A stretch of DNA of 64,000 nt from Desulfobacula toluolica Tol2 (GTDB taxonomy: Bacteria > Desulfobacterota > Desulfobacteria > Desulfobacterales > Desulfobacteraceae), in the NCBI RefSeq assembly GCF_000307105.1, contig NC_018645.1:2244578-2308577 (forward strand), in the 5' to 3' direction. A program made the translations under genes and the position numbers. Under the pieces are notes generated by a model. It saw only the letters and a list, made by a program, of their open reading frames with translations. It did no database searches and was not told where the DNA came from. Below are positions 53,249 to 64,000 of this stretch, piece after piece. Each line of letters begins with the position of its first letter. The first letter of the stretch is position 1.

Positions 53249-53785
53249 ATGAATACATTGTTTTTCATCATTCTCACTTTGTTTTTAATTGTTATACAAA
53301 CAATTATCCTCCCATCTTTTGAATGGTTTGCCCAGTGCTTTGACCTGCTGATCATAAATGTCCTTTTTTTAAGTCTTATTTCATCTCACTATTCAATGGT
53401 TGCTGTTATTATAATTATTGGATGTATAATGGACAGCATATCCGGTGTGCCATTTTGCTTTCATATTTTTTCATATTTATGGATTTATATCATAGTACAC
53501 TTGGTTAAACATTTTTTTTTCAAACGAAGCATTCTTTTTATCTTTATTATCAGTATTTTATCCGTTGTTATCCAACATGGTTTGCTTTTGTTTTCTGTTT
53601 TTGTCAATCAAGGCCTTAACGCTGTATTGGAATTTGATTTCACTCTTTTGATAAGACAGGCTGTTTGGGGATTGGTTTTTATTCCAATAGGTATATGGCT
53701 GGTAAAGATTTTGTGGCAGAACTGGATTTTTATAACTAAATCAATGAGAAAACAGATGGCTAAAAAATACAGGGGCTATAATTGA
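53249..53785 (+). CDS. mreD: Rod shape-determining protein MreD
   Basis: The 178-residue protein has five hydrophobic helices, the composition of MreD. Identification rests mostly on position between mreC and mrdA; sequence conservation in this family is weak. Its stop overlaps the TTG start of mrdA. Confidence 0.9.
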   Translation: MNTLFFIILTLFLIVIQTIILPSFEWFAQCFDLLIINVLFLSLISSHYSMVAVIIIIGCIMDSISGVPFCFHIFSYLWIYIIVHLVKHFFFKRSILFIFIISILSVVIQHGLLLFSVFVNQGLNAVLEFDFTLLIRQAVWGLVFIPIGIWLVKILWQNWIFITKSMRKQMAKKYRGYN

Positions 53786-55626
53786 TCGAATTCAGTAAAA
53801 ATTCGGATAGAGAATTGATAAAGCAAAGGCTTGTAGGCGCAAGTATCTGCATTCTTCTTGTCTTTGCTATTTTGTTCCTTAGATTGGTATATCTTCAAAT
53901 TATCAAGGGTGAAGAATACAGGCTTTTGTCTGAAAAAAATGCCGTGCGCCTTAAAAGTATTAAATCCTCCAGGGGCCTGATTTTTGACAGGAATAACAGA
54001 CTTTTGGTTGATAACAGACCTTCGTTTAATCTCAAGATTGTGCTTGAAGATGCAGGAGATGTTGAAAAGACAGTCAAAAAACTTGCAGAATTGATTCGTA
54101 TACCTCTCCAGGAACTCATGGATACAATTGATCGTGCAGGAAAAGGTTCGTTTTACAAGGCTGTGACATTAAAAGATGATATCTCAAGGGAACAGCTTGC
54201 CATTGTTGAATCTCATAAATTTGATCTTCCTGGTATTCATATTGATATAGAACCCACACGACATTATATCCATAAAAAAACTGCTGCTCATCTTTTAGGG
54301 TATTTAGGTCAGGTAAACAGCACTGAATTGAGAAGTGGTAAATATCCTGATATCAAGACAGGAGACTCAATCGGCAGGTATGGTATTGAAAAAAGTTTTG
54401 AAAAATATCTTCAGGGAAAAAGAGGAGGGCGGCAGATAGAAGTCGATGCCAATGGGAGGACGATTAAGATTTTGAAAACAGTTGAACCAATTGCAGGGCT
54501 TGATTTGAATCTTACATTGGATCTTGATTTGCAGAAGACGGCAGAGAAATTGTTTGACAACAGGGATGGTGCTGTTGTCGCTATTGATCCTAACAATGGG
54601 GATATTCTTGTGATGGCAAGCAATCCAAGTTTCGATCAAAATGATTTTATCGGCGGCATCAGTACAAAAAATTGGGAAACATTGATTTCCAATCCGGGTA
54701 AACCAATGACCAACAAAGCAATTCAGGCAGAATACCCCCCGGCATCCACATACAAAATAATTACCTCATTTGCAGCCCTCGAAGAAAAACATATCGACAG
54801 TCATTCAACGGTATATTGTCCGGGGTTTTTAAAATATGGTAATAGACGCTATCGTTGCTGGAATAAACATGGGCATGGCGAGATGAATGTTATTAAAGCC
54901 CTTACGCAATCATGTGATGTTTTTTTTTATCAGGCGGGAGACAAAGCAGGTGTGGATACGCTGGCACAATATGCAAAGGGCTGTGGACTTGGGAAAAAAA
55001 CAGGTATTATGCTTGATAATGAAAGAAAAGGGCTTGTCCCGACTTCTGCCTGGAAAAAGAAACGATACAATGAAGCCTGGCAAGGCGGGGAGACCCTTTC
55101 AATTGCTATAGGGCAGGGTTTTAACCTGGTTACTCCCCTTCAAATGGCTGTCTTTATGGCAGCTGTGGGAAACGGGGGAACTTTGTACCGGCCTATAATC
55201 GTCAAAACCATTGAAGACAGCCATGGAAGTATTATTAAGAAAATAGATCCTGAAATTACCGGAAGTTTGCCGGCAAGCTCAGAAACATTGGATATTGTTA
55301 GAAAGGGTCTTTTAAACGTTGTTCAGGGTGACCGGGGGACCGCAAGAGGAATTAGGCTCACAGGTATTGAAATAGCTGGTAAGACAGGGACTGCACAGGT
55401 TTTCAGTATTAAAAAAGGTGAAAAGATAGATCCTGAAAAGTTACGGTATAATTTGCGGGATCATGCATGGTTTATTGCTTATGCTCCAGCTGAAAAGCCG
55501 GTTATTGCGGTTTCTGTGATCATTGAACATGGAGAACACGGATCAAGTTCAGCAGCACCTGTTGCAGGAGCTTTAATTGAGCAATATATTCAAACTTTAT
55601 CACAAAAAGAAACCGTAATGGAGTAA
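53782..55626 (+). CDS. mrdA: Penicillin-binding protein 2 (transpeptidase)
   Basis: The 614-residue protein has an N-terminal membrane helix (about 20-40), a dimerisation domain and a transpeptidase domain. The active-site motifs are S-T-Y-K in PPASTYK near 322, S-C-D (SxN-like) near 378 and KTGTAQ near 533. The start is TTG at 53782 after AGGGGCT, overlapping the mreD stop; no ATG fits. It crosslinks lateral-wall peptidoglycan with RodA. SCD instead of SxN is usual for PBP2. Confidence 0.95.
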   Translation: MIEFSKNSDRELIKQRLVGASICILLVFAILFLRLVYLQIIKGEEYRLLSEKNAVRLKSIKSSRGLIFDRNNRLLVDNRPSFNLKIVLEDAGDVEKTVKKLAELIRIPLQELMDTIDRAGKGSFYKAVTLKDDISREQLAIVESHKFDLPGIHIDIEPTRHYIHKKTAAHLLGYLGQVNSTELRSGKYPDIKTGDSIGRYGIEKSFEKYLQGKRGGRQIEVDANGRTIKILKTVEPIAGLDLNLTLDLDLQKTAEKLFDNRDGAVVAIDPNNGDILVMASNPSFDQNDFIGGISTKNWETLISNPGKPMTNKAIQAEYPPASTYKIITSFAALEEKHIDSHSTVYCPGFLKYGNRRYRCWNKHGHGEMNVIKALTQSCDVFFYQAGDKAGVDTLAQYAKGCGLGKKTGIMLDNERKGLVPTSAWKKKRYNEAWQGGETLSIAIGQGFNLVTPLQMAVFMAAVGNGGTLYRPIIVKTIEDSHGSIIKKIDPEITGSLPASSETLDIVRKGLLNVVQGDRGTARGIRLTGIEIAGKTGTAQVFSIKKGEKIDPEKLRYNLRDHAWFIAYAPAEKPVIAVSVIIEHGEHGSSSAAPVAGALIEQYIQTLSQKETVME

Positions 55627-55629
55627 AAC

Positions 55630-56736
55630 ATGTTTGACCGGAGACTGATAAAAAATTTTGATTGGGGATTGGTTTTATTGATTTTTTTAATCGGGTCTGT
55701 GGGGCTTGTTATTTTATTCAGTGCGTTGACTGCAGGAAATGATACAGGAACAATTCCTGTCTTGTTTAAAAAACAAATTATGTGGATGGGTGCAGGGTTG
55801 TTTATAATCATGATAGCAGTGATGATTGATTTTAAGGAACTGGACAAATTAAATTTATTTATTTATATGTTCTGCATTGGACTTTTGATCAGCGTTATTC
55901 TTTTCGGGCAAATTGGGGGTGGATCACGACGATGGCTTGTACTTGGTCCATTAAGAATTCAGCCGTCTGAATTGATGAAAATTGCTTTGATCATAAGCCT
56001 TGCTTCGGTATATTCAACTTCAATATCCCAGACAGGACTCAATTTTAGGAAATTGATTAAGCCGTTTGTTTTATGTACAATTCCATTTGTTTTAATCGTA
56101 AACCAGCCTGATCTTGGAACTGGATTGCTTTTGCTTTTAATTGCCGGCTCAATTACCCTTTTTGTCAAATTGGAACGAAGGGTTTTTTTTACTCTGTCAG
56201 GGTTGTGTATTGCTGCCGCACCCTTGGTATGGTTTGTTTTAAAAGATTATCAAAAATTCAGAATTTTAACTTTTTTAAATCCTGACCGTGATCCGCTTGG
56301 CAGCGGATACCATATTATTCAATCAAAAATAGCCATTGGATCGGGAATGCTGACAGGTAAGGGGTTTTTAAAAGGAACACAGAATGCACTTTCTTTTTTG
56401 CCTGAACAGCATACTGATTTTATTGTTTCTGTTCTTGCCGAAGAGTGGGGACTTTTGGGATGCAGTGTTTTGCTGATATTATATGTTTTTATCTTGTTCT
56501 GGGGTGTGAATATTGCGTATGGCTGCCGGAATATGTTTGGCTCTATTTTAGCATTTGGTATTACAATTATGATTTTTTGGCAGATTTTTATCAATATAGG
56601 CATGGTCATGGGACTCATGCCCGTTGTTGGCGTGCCTTTGCCCCTTGTGTCCTATGGAGGTTCTTCTGTGATTACCAATATGGTGGGATTTGGAATTCTT
56701 TTGAATATCAGTATGCGTAAATTTTCTTCCAAATAA
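55630..56736 (+). CDS. rodA: Rod shape-determining glycosyltransferase RodA
   Basis: The 368-residue SEDS-family protein has about ten membrane helices and the conserved LGGGSRRWL-type block here as IGGGSRRWLVLGPLRIQPSE near 95. NPDRDPLGSGYHIIQS near 217 and VVGVPLPLVSYGGSS near 336 follow. RodA polymerises lipid II together with PBP2. It begins 3 bases after the mrdA stop codon and ends the operon; a dispersed-repeat fragment starts within its TAA. Confidence 0.95.
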   Translation: MFDRRLIKNFDWGLVLLIFLIGSVGLVILFSALTAGNDTGTIPVLFKKQIMWMGAGLFIIMIAVMIDFKELDKLNLFIYMFCIGLLISVILFGQIGGGSRRWLVLGPLRIQPSELMKIALIISLASVYSTSISQTGLNFRKLIKPFVLCTIPFVLIVNQPDLGTGLLLLLIAGSITLFVKLERRVFFTLSGLCIAAAPLVWFVLKDYQKFRILTFLNPDRDPLGSGYHIIQSKIAIGSGMLTGKGFLKGTQNALSFLPEQHTDFIVSVLAEEWGLLGCSVLLILYVFILFWGVNIAYGCRNMFGSILAFGITIMIFWQIFINIGMVMGLMPVVGVPLPLVSYGGSSVITNMVGFGILLNISMRKFSSK

Positions 56737-56760
56737 AGGCCATGGCAGATTGAACGGCCG
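56735..56760 (+). repeat. Dispersed intergenic repeat, copy 7 (fragment)
   Basis: GGCCATGGCAGATTGA, identical to the start of the copy at 41772, begins at the rodA stop codon. GGCC at both ends forms a short hairpin. The rest of 56761-57048 has no recognisable gene. Confidence 0.5.
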
Positions 56761-57048
56761 CAAAAAAAATAAAATAGGTTTTAATGTCGGAGGGTCAAAA
56801 ATTCTTTGCTTTACTCAGTAACCTGTCAGGTTAATAAATAGAGATAAATAATCTTGGTAAATTAAGCCTGTTTTTTTTGATCAATTCTTTTGTTTTATTG
56901 AACTTTGTGGAAAATTTATGATTTTTCCGGTTTTCTCAGAGACAAAGACGGATTGAAAAGTAGAGGCCAATACCTTAAATATTTTATCATTCAATATTGA
57001 CAAATGATGGCCCGGATGGTACTCAAGTCTCGATTTGATTGGAATATG

Positions 57049-57072
57049 GACTGTTTTTGAGTTAAAACAGTC
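57049..57072 (+). promoter_or_regulatory. Perfect 9-bp stem-loop upstream of the atp operon
   Basis: GACTGTTTT (57049-57057) and AAAACAGTC (57064-57072) pair around a 6-base loop, 56 bases before the atpF' ATG. It could be an operator dyad or a leader hairpin; no clear promoter was found beside it. Confidence 0.4.
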
Positions 57073-57127
57073 AGTAAGATATAAGTAGTTGATCTTTTTA
57101 TAATTATTAACTGGCGGAGGGGATTTT

Positions 57128-57559
57128 ATGATAACTGTGATTCCTGATATATCTTTAATGTATCAGATGATCAATTTCCTGGTTCTGCTTTTTGTGCTTA
57201 ATCTGGTTCTTTATAAACCAATTCGTAATGTTCTTCTTGAAAGAAAGGCAAAAATTGAAGGGATGCAAAATGGGGCTGAAAAAGCCGCAGGCGACCTTAT
57301 TGCCGGAGAAGATGCTTACAAAAATGGATTAAAAGAAGCCAGATCTGAAGGCTTGAAAACAAAAGAAGCCTTTGTGGAAGAAGCATCTCAAGAAGAAACG
57401 GAAATAATTGACAGGATTAACAAGAAGGCTCAGGCCAATCTTGCTGAGATTAAACAGCAGGTGGCAGATGAGACTGAGCAGGCCAGAAAGGCGCTTGAAG
57501 GTGAAATTGAGGCATATGCCAAAGCCATCGGCGAAAAGATTTTAGGGAGGGCTTGCTGA
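57128..57559 (+). CDS. atpF': ATP synthase subunit b' (F0)
   Basis: The 143-residue protein has an N-terminal membrane helix (about 8-28; MINFLVLLFVLNLVLYKPI) followed by a long, highly charged alpha-helix, the stator stalk form of b/b'. It is shorter and without the signal-like leader of the next b gene, so it is called b'. A strong GGCGGAGGGG site precedes the ATG. It starts the atpF'-F-H-A-G-D-C operon; its TGA overlaps the start of atpF. Confidence 0.9.
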   Translation: MITVIPDISLMYQMINFLVLLFVLNLVLYKPIRNVLLERKAKIEGMQNGAEKAAGDLIAGEDAYKNGLKEARSEGLKTKEAFVEEASQEETEIIDRINKKAQANLAEIKQQVADETEQARKALEGEIEAYAKAIGEKILGRAC

Positions 57560-58149
57560 TGAAAAAATGTAGAATGAACAAGGGATTGCTGCTCGTTTCC
57601 GGCTTTGTTGTCTCGCTTGTTTTGTGTGGTGTTGCTTTTGCATCTTCGGATGGGGGGCATGGTGGTGTGCATAATGCCTGGCTTCAAATTGATACCTGGA
57701 AAGTATTGAATTTTGGTATTCTTGCTGTTGTTGGATTTCTTCTTGCAAAGAAACCGGTTGCCGAGTTTTTCGCATCCCGCGCAAAAAGCATTGCAGATGA
57801 GATTGAAGCACTTGAACAAAAAAAAGCTGATGCTGAAAAAAAACTTGCCGAATATCAAGCCAAGTTTAAAAATCTTGACCAGGAATCTAAACAGATTGTT
57901 GAGGATTACACAAAACAGGGTGAAGAAGCCAAAGCAAGAATTATTGCACAAGCAGAAGCACAGGCTGAAAAACTGGAAGATATGGCTAAACGCAATATTG
58001 ATCAGGAATTCAAGTCTGCAAAAATCAAACTTCAACAAGAAATTGTTGAAAAAGCACTGGATAAAGCTGAAGAAATTATTAAAGCCTCTATTAAACCAAA
58101 AGATCAGAACAAGCTTGTTGATGACTATTTGAAAAAGGTGGTGGCATAA
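57559..58149 (+). CDS. atpF: ATP synthase subunit b (F0)
   Basis: From ATG 57559 the protein has 196 residues; a TTG at 57553 is in frame but AGGGAGG at 57544-57550 fits 57559. It has a signal-peptide-like N-terminal helix ending at a VAFA-like site (about 7-30), then a second membrane helix (about 48-66, VLNFGILAVVGFLLAKKPV) and a long charged stalk helix. The extra leader is common in deltaproteobacterial b subunits. Its stop overlaps the atpH start. Confidence 0.92.
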   Translation: MKKCRMNKGLLLVSGFVVSLVLCGVAFASSDGGHGGVHNAWLQIDTWKVLNFGILAVVGFLLAKKPVAEFFASRAKSIADEIEALEQKKADAEKKLAEYQAKFKNLDQESKQIVEDYTKQGEEAKARIIAQAEAQAEKLEDMAKRNIDQEFKSAKIKLQQEIVEKALDKAEEIIKASIKPKDQNKLVDDYLKKVVA

Positions 58150-58700
58150 TGAAAAATTTAGCAGTTTCCAGGCGTTATGCCAAGGCATTGATTCTTATCG
58201 GCCAGGAAGACGGCCAGGCAGACCATTATAATGCAGAGCTTGATTCCATTGTCAAGCTCTTTGATACGCAGGAAGGTTTTGAAACAGCGTTGACAAATCC
58301 TTTGTACAACAAAAATGATAGAAAAAAAGTTCTGCAGACTGTTTTAGCTGCAACAAATTTATCTGCCATTATGAAATCTTTCCTGATTCTTTTGTTTGAT
58401 AAAGGTAGAATTGTTTTTTTAAGAGAAATTGCTTCCTATTATAAAGATCTGGCAGATGAGCTTAACGGTGTTGTTAAAGCCAGTATTGTTTCAGCAACTG
58501 AGTTGTCGGCAGGCGCAATTGGCAAAATTAAAAAAGCGTTGTCAAATAAGACCGGTAAAAATATTGTTTTGAATGTTGAACAAGATCCAAGTCTCATTGG
58601 TGGTGTGATTACAAAAATCGGTGATCTTGTTATGGACGGCAGCGTAAAAACTCAGCTGATTAATATGAGAGAAACATTAAAAAAAGGTGAGAGTGTCTAA
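58149..58700 (+). CDS. atpH: ATP synthase subunit delta (F1)
   Basis: The 183-residue delta/OSCP subunit has the N-terminal motif [13 protein letters not shown] and the C-terminal [22 protein letters not shown] typical of the family. It connects the b stalk to the F1 head. Start and stop codons overlap neighbours, indicating coupled translation. Confidence 0.95.
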   Translation: MKNLAVSRRYAKALILIGQEDGQADHYNAELDSIVKLFDTQEGFETALTNPLYNKNDRKKVLQTVLAATNLSAIMKSFLILLFDKGRIVFLREIASYYKDLADELNGVVKASIVSATELSAGAIGKIKKALSNKTGKNIVLNVEQDPSLIGGVITKIGDLVMDGSVKTQLINMRETLKKGESV

Positions 58701-60214
58701 TGGAAATTAAAGCAGAAGAAATAAGCCAAATAATAAAAGACCAGATCAAAGGTTTTGATGCACAGGTCGACCTGAGTGAAACAGGTGTTGTTCTTTCGGC
58801 GGGTGACGGTATTGCCCGCGTATACGGTCTTGAAAAAGTAAAAGCCATGGAGCTGGTTGAATTCCCCGGCGGAATCTTAGGACTTGCATTAAACCTTGAA
58901 GCCGATAATGTTGGTGTTGCGATCCTTGGTGATGATAAATTAATTAAAGAAGGTGATGTTGTAAAGCGTACCGACCGTATTGCTTCGGTTCCAGTTGGTG
59001 AAGAACTTTTGGGGCGCGTTGTGACCACAACAGGCGATCCGGTTGACGGTAAAGGCCCGATCAATTCTAAAAAATATATGAACATGGAATTGGTTGCCCC
59101 TGGTGTTATTGCCAGAAAGTCCGTTCATGAACCCTGTTATACCGGTGCAAAAGCTGTTGACGGCATGACTCCTGTTGGCAGAGGTCAACGCGAGCTGATC
59201 ATTGGTGACCGCCAGATTGGCAAAACTGCTGTTGCTGTTGATGCTATTATTGCTCAAAAAGAAAGTGACATAAAATGTGTTTATGTTGCCTGTGGTCAGA
59301 AAAAATCAACTGTTGCCCAGGTTGTTGCCGCACTTGAAGAACACGGTGCCATGGAATATACAACTGTTGTTATTGCATCTGCTTCTGAATCTGCAGCCAT
59401 GCAGTACCTGGCACCCTATGCCGGATGTGCAATGGCTGAATATTTCAGGGATAAAGGTGAGCATTCCTTGATTATTTATGATGACCTTTCAAAACAGGCA
59501 GCAGCTTATCGTCAGGTATCCCTGCTTCTCAGACGTCCACCGGGACGTGAGGCTTTTCCTGGAGATATTTTCTACAACCATTCTCGTCTGCTTGAAAGAT
59601 CTGCAAAACTCAGTGATGCAGAAGGTGCGGGTTCTTTAACAGCGCTTCCGATTATTGAAACCCAGGAAGGTGATGTTTCCGCATTTATTCCGACAAATGT
59701 TATTTCCATTACAGACGGTCAGATTTTTCTGGATAAAGACCTTTTCTTTGCAGGTATTCGTCCTGCTATTGATGTTGGTCTGTCAGTCTCCCGTGTTGGT
59801 GGTGCAGCCCAGGTTAAGGCAATGAAACAGGTTGCCGGTACCCTTCGTCTTGATCTTGCTCAGTTCCGTGAGCTTGAAGCATTTGCAGCGTTTGGTTCAG
59901 ACCTTGATGCTGCCACACAAAAGCAGCTGACCCGTGGTGAACGCCTTGTCGAACTATTGAAACAACCCCAGTTCAAACCGCTTCCAATGGAAAAAATGGT
60001 CACGGCCCTTTATGCCGGAACCAAAGGGTATATTGATAAATATCCAAGAGAGGCTGTTGCAAAATATGAAGAGGGTCTTTATCCGTTTATTGAAAATCGT
60101 TTCTCTGAAATTTTTTCCGGTTTAAAGGAAAAACAAGAAATTACAGCAGAAATTGAAGGTAAACTGAAACAAGCCCTGGAAGCCTATGACGAAGAATTCA
60201 AGGATACGATATAG
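58700..60214 (+). CDS. atpA: ATP synthase subunit alpha (F1)
   Basis: The 504-residue alpha subunit has the P-loop [15 protein letters not shown] (about 170-184), the arginine-finger region near residue 365 ([12 protein letters not shown]) and the usual family length. It is non-catalytic but nucleotide-binding. Confidence 0.98.
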   Translation: MEIKAEEISQIIKDQIKGFDAQVDLSETGVVLSAGDGIARVYGLEKVKAMELVEFPGGILGLALNLEADNVGVAILGDDKLIKEGDVVKRTDRIASVPVGEELLGRVVTTTGDPVDGKGPINSKKYMNMELVAPGVIARKSVHEPCYTGAKAVDGMTPVGRGQRELIIGDRQIGKTAVAVDAIIAQKESDIKCVYVACGQKKSTVAQVVAALEEHGAMEYTTVVIASASESAAMQYLAPYAGCAMAEYFRDKGEHSLIIYDDLSKQAAAYRQVSLLLRRPPGREAFPGDIFYNHSRLLERSAKLSDAEGAGSLTALPIIETQEGDVSAFIPTNVISITDGQIFLDKDLFFAGIRPAIDVGLSVSRVGGAAQVKAMKQVAGTLRLDLAQFRELEAFAAFGSDLDAATQKQLTRGERLVELLKQPQFKPLPMEKMVTALYAGTKGYIDKYPREAVAKYEEGLYPFIENRFSEIFSGLKEKQEITAEIEGKLKQALEAYDEEFKDTI

Positions 60215-60272
60215 TAACTTTGGAATTTATCGTGACATTATTCACTAATAATAGGCTTGAAAGGTAGATTAT

Positions 60273-61166
60273 ATGGCAACTTTAAAAGAAGTACAATCAA
60301 AGATAGTCGGCGTAAAAAAGACTAGACAGATTACCTCTGCCATGAAAATGGTTGCCACTTCACGATTACGCGGTGCTCAGAACAACATGGAGGCATTTAA
60401 GCCCTATGCCGGCAAGTTTGCCGAAGTTTTGGGAAGCATTGCCGGTAAATCCGGTGAGGATGCAAGTCCATTGCTTGTTCCCCGTGATGAGGTTAAAAAA
60501 GTGGCCCTCATTCTCTGTACATCTGACAGGGGACTTTGTGGTGGTTTTAATACAAATTTAATTGCAAAAGCTGATAAATTTATTCAATCAGAGCTTGATG
60601 GAAAAGATGTCTCCTTTATCTGTTTTGGTAAAAGAGGAAGGGACTGGGCAAAAAAACAACCTCAACCCATTGAAGATGAATTCATTGGTGTTGTGGGAGG
60701 CAATGTTGAGTTCTCTGTGGCATCCTCTTCCGGACAGAAAATGATAGAAAATTTTCTTTCCGGAACTGTTGATGAAGTATATCTGATTTATTCTGAGTTC
60801 GTGAACATGGCAAGACAAAACCCAACAATAAAACAGATTCTTCCCATTCCTTCTCTTGAAGATGTGGCAGAAGAAAAAGAAGTGGACAAAGATGCAAAAT
60901 TCTTACCCGAACATCTCTGCGAACCTTCTTCTGATGCATTGCTTGGCGAGATGCTGCCAAAGAATATTTTCATTCAGATATATGATGCACTGCTCCAGAC
61001 ATCCACCAGTGAACATGCGGCTCGAATGAGTTCCATGGAAAATGCTACCAAAGCATGTGATGACATGGTTGGAGAACTTCAGACAATATTCAACAAAACA
61101 AGGCAGGCCGGTATTACGGCGGATCTTATGGATATTGTTGGTGGTGCAGAAGCCCTTAAGGGATAA
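60273..61166 (+). CDS. atpG: ATP synthase subunit gamma (F1)
   Basis: The 297-residue central stalk subunit starts with TRQITSAMKMVATSRLR (about 17-33) and ends with the conserved NKTRQAGITADLMDIVGGAEAL. It has the SDRGLCGGFN loop near 85. It is 58 bases after atpA. Confidence 0.97.
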   Translation: MATLKEVQSKIVGVKKTRQITSAMKMVATSRLRGAQNNMEAFKPYAGKFAEVLGSIAGKSGEDASPLLVPRDEVKKVALILCTSDRGLCGGFNTNLIAKADKFIQSELDGKDVSFICFGKRGRDWAKKQPQPIEDEFIGVVGGNVEFSVASSSGQKMIENFLSGTVDEVYLIYSEFVNMARQNPTIKQILPIPSLEDVAEEKEVDKDAKFLPEHLCEPSSDALLGEMLPKNIFIQIYDALLQTSTSEHAARMSSMENATKACDDMVGELQTIFNKTRQAGITADLMDIVGGAEALKG

Positions 61167-61204
61167 ATTTAAGATATACTTAATTTAAGAAAACAGCTTT
61201 ATAG

Positions 61205-62620
<1,416 letters not shown>

Positions 62621-62637
62621 GCATCCGGAGGGATATT

Positions 62638-63045
62638 ATGGCTGAGAAATTATTTCTTGAAGTCGTTACGCCGCAAAAAGCAATTGTCAGTGAAGAGGCT
62701 GAAATTGTTATCGCTCCGGGTTCTGAAGGTGAGTTTGGAGCGCTCAAAGGGCATACCACATTCCTCACATCTTTGAATGTTGGAACGCTTCGCTATAAAG
62801 ACAACAGTGGAAAAGAAAGGTATCTTTTTATTAATGGCGGATTTGCAGAAGTTTTACCGGACAAGGTTACTATTCTAGCTGAATCTGCTGAACGTCGAAT
62901 GAATATTGATGTTGAAAGAGCGACTCAGGCTAAAGAGCGGGCTGAAAAACGTCTGGCCTCAAAGGCTGCCGATATTGATCTTGTGAGAGCTGAAGCTGCA
63001 ATGAGACGTGCAATCCACAGACTTAAGATTAAAAATATAAAATAG
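62638..63045 (+). CDS. atpC: ATP synthase subunit epsilon (F1)
   Basis: The 135-residue protein has the N-terminal beta-sandwich (LFLEVVTPQKAIVSEEAE, GSEGEFGALKGHTTFLT) and a helical C-terminus. It ends the operon before a terminator; genes for subunits a and c are not in this window. Confidence 0.95.
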   Translation: MAEKLFLEVVTPQKAIVSEEAEIVIAPGSEGEFGALKGHTTFLTSLNVGTLRYKDNSGKERYLFINGGFAEVLPDKVTILAESAERRMNIDVERATQAKERAEKRLASKAADIDLVRAEAAMRRAIHRLKIKNIK

Positions 63046-63104
63046 GGTGAGTTTGAATTAAGTATATAAATTATACATGAAAAACTGCCTGTACTATAAA
63101 ATAG

Positions 63105-63139
63105 GGGGTACTTCAGAGTTTTTGGAGCACCCCTTTTTT
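63105..63139 (+). terminator. Rho-independent terminator after the atp operon
   Basis: GGGGT pairs with ACCCC, and inside it CTTCA with TGGAG, followed by a run of T. It lies 60 bases after atpC and places the start of the next gene downstream of 63139. Confidence 0.75.
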
Positions 63140-63184
63140 AAATTATGTGTTCATATGTTTTTTTTGAAAACTGCGTCAATTACT

Positions 63185-63946
63185 ATGGGTGTTGATATGG
63201 ATTATAAAGATGTAGGAATTGTTATTCTTGCTGCGGGCAAGGGAACCAGAATGCGCTCAAATATTGCCAAGGTGCTTCATAAGGTTGCTGGAACAAGTAT
63301 GATTGTTCATGTTATTGAATGTGCAAAAAAAATTACAGCAGATAATATTTATGTCGTTATTGGCCATCAGGCCCAATTAGTGAAAGAAGAAGTTAACCGA
63401 TATTTTAAAGTGGATTTTGCTTTTCAAAAACAGCTTTTGGGTACAGGTGATGCGGTTAAAGCAGCCATTCCAGGGTTGAAATCAGGCATTAAGGACATTC
63501 TTGTATTATGTGGAGATGTACCATTGATTCAGGAAAATACATTGCGAAAGCTGGTGAATGAGCATAAAAAAAAACAGGTAAAAATAACCGTTCTTGCGAC
63601 CGATATTGAAGAGCCCGGCAGTTATGGACGCATTGTCCTTGATGAATACAATCATCTTCTTTATATTAAAGAGGATGCAGATGCCACTGAAATTGAAAAG
63701 AAAATTAAAAAGGTCAACACTGGAATTTATTGTTTTGATAAAGAGCTTCTTATATCTGCTATTGATAAGATTAAACCTGATAATATTCAGGCTGAATATT
63801 ATTTAACTGATGTTATTGGGATTGCAAAAAAACAAAATGAATCCATCCAGGTTTTAACCATGGATGATCCAAGAGAAGTTATGGGAGTAAATACGCTTGA
63901 AGACCTTGGCAAAGTCGAGTGTCTTATTCAACTGTTGGGCAAATGA
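63185..63946 (+). CDS. GlmU-like N-terminal nucleotidyltransferase (short form)
   Basis: From ATG 63185 the protein has 253 residues (63197 is an alternative); the longer frame from 63077 crosses the terminator and is rejected. It has the nucleotidyltransferase signature VILAAGKGTRMRSNIAKVLH (about 12-31), LLGTGDAV near 85 and CGDVPL near 108, as in the uridyltransferase half of GlmU. GlmU normally continues with a left-handed beta-helix acetyltransferase to about 450 residues; here the frame stops after the first domain. The acetyltransferase may be a separate gene to the right, or the enzyme is a sugar-1-phosphate uridylyltransferase. Confidence 0.82.
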   Translation: MGVDMDYKDVGIVILAAGKGTRMRSNIAKVLHKVAGTSMIVHVIECAKKITADNIYVVIGHQAQLVKEEVNRYFKVDFAFQKQLLGTGDAVKAAIPGLKSGIKDILVLCGDVPLIQENTLRKLVNEHKKKQVKITVLATDIEEPGSYGRIVLDEYNHLLYIKEDADATEIEKKIKKVNTGIYCFDKELLISAIDKIKPDNIQAEYYLTDVIGIAKKQNESIQVLTMDDPREVMGVNTLEDLGKVECLIQLLGK

Positions 63947-63952
63947 ATTGCC

Positions 63953-63982
63953 TTGACTTTATGAAATATTTTGAATTATACT
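63953..63982 (+). promoter_or_regulatory. Candidate sigma-70 promoter at the right edge
   Basis: TTGACT (63953-63958) and TATACT (63977-63982) are 18 bases apart, just after the nucleotidyltransferase stop codon and facing right. It would drive a gene beyond the window. Confidence 0.5.
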
Positions 63983-64000
63983 AAACCACAATAAGCTTTG

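Noticed and set aside
63077-63184. Start of the GlmU-like gene at 63077
   Set aside because: The extension reads through a rho-independent terminator and does not match the nucleotidyltransferase family start.

Overview
The window looks like chromosome of a marine-type, sulfate-reducing member of the Desulfobacterota (Desulfobacteraceae-like, e.g. near Desulfobacula or Desulfobacter). The grounds are low G+C coding style, many Cache-domain sensor kinases, several SLC13/DASS carboxylate-type transporters, an ADP-forming acyl-CoA synthetase, a hydrogenase-4-like membrane complex and an ATP synthase operon of the atpF'-F-H-A-G-D-C type. The taxonomic call is inference from gene content, not from a marker search.

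Layout. 1-2770 (minus strand): an FAD-dependent reductase running off the left edge, a secreted single-Cache protein and an acetate-type (SatP/YaaH) transporter. 3243-34055: the core of the window, a dense signalling and transport island. It holds four DASS-family transporters, five histidine kinases (two fused to a receiver), five stand-alone receivers, one NtrC-type sigma-54 activator, a receiver-CBS protein and a CBS-pair protein. One transporter (5410-7485) carries an N-terminal response-regulator receiver in the same polypeptide, which is the most unusual object here. Three good sigma-54 promoters (3243, 8450, 14692) and one weaker one (22659) head successive transcription units, and the NtrC-type activator at 30291 is a natural candidate regulator. 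Embedded between the transport modules is a set made of two tandem CBS-ACT proteins, a universal stress protein, an acyl-CoA synthetase-GNAT protein and a large unrecognised membrane protein that appears to start at an AUA codon.

34325-41773: a six-gene energy-converting-hydrogenase-related (Ehr/Hyf-like) complex whose large subunit lacks the NiFe-binding cysteines. It is followed by a HTH-PTS EIIA fusion, a CLC chloride channel/antiporter with CBS domains, a universal-stress-like protein and a truncated trkH remnant (41964-45511). 45534-51243: a U32 peptidase-like protein, a hexapeptide-repeat protein, an LdcA-type carboxypeptidase and a serine beta-lactamase-like hydrolase. 51363-56736: the rod-shape operon mreB-mreC-mreD-mrdA-rodA. 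57128-63045: ATP synthase b', b, delta, alpha, gamma, beta, epsilon (subunits a and c are not here). 63185-63946: a GlmU-like nucleotidyltransferase without the acetyltransferase half.

How it may work together (inference): Cache-domain kinases that share the same periplasmic sensor type read an extracellular small molecule, probably an organic acid, and pass phosphate to receivers that are next to, or fused to, DASS permeases. This could couple sensing directly to transport as well as to sigma-54-dependent transcription. CBS, Usp and acyl-CoA synthetase-acetyltransferase proteins could add adenylate-energy and acyl-CoA feedback. A family of roughly 80-90 bp intergenic repeats is scattered over the window, often starting exactly at stop codons.
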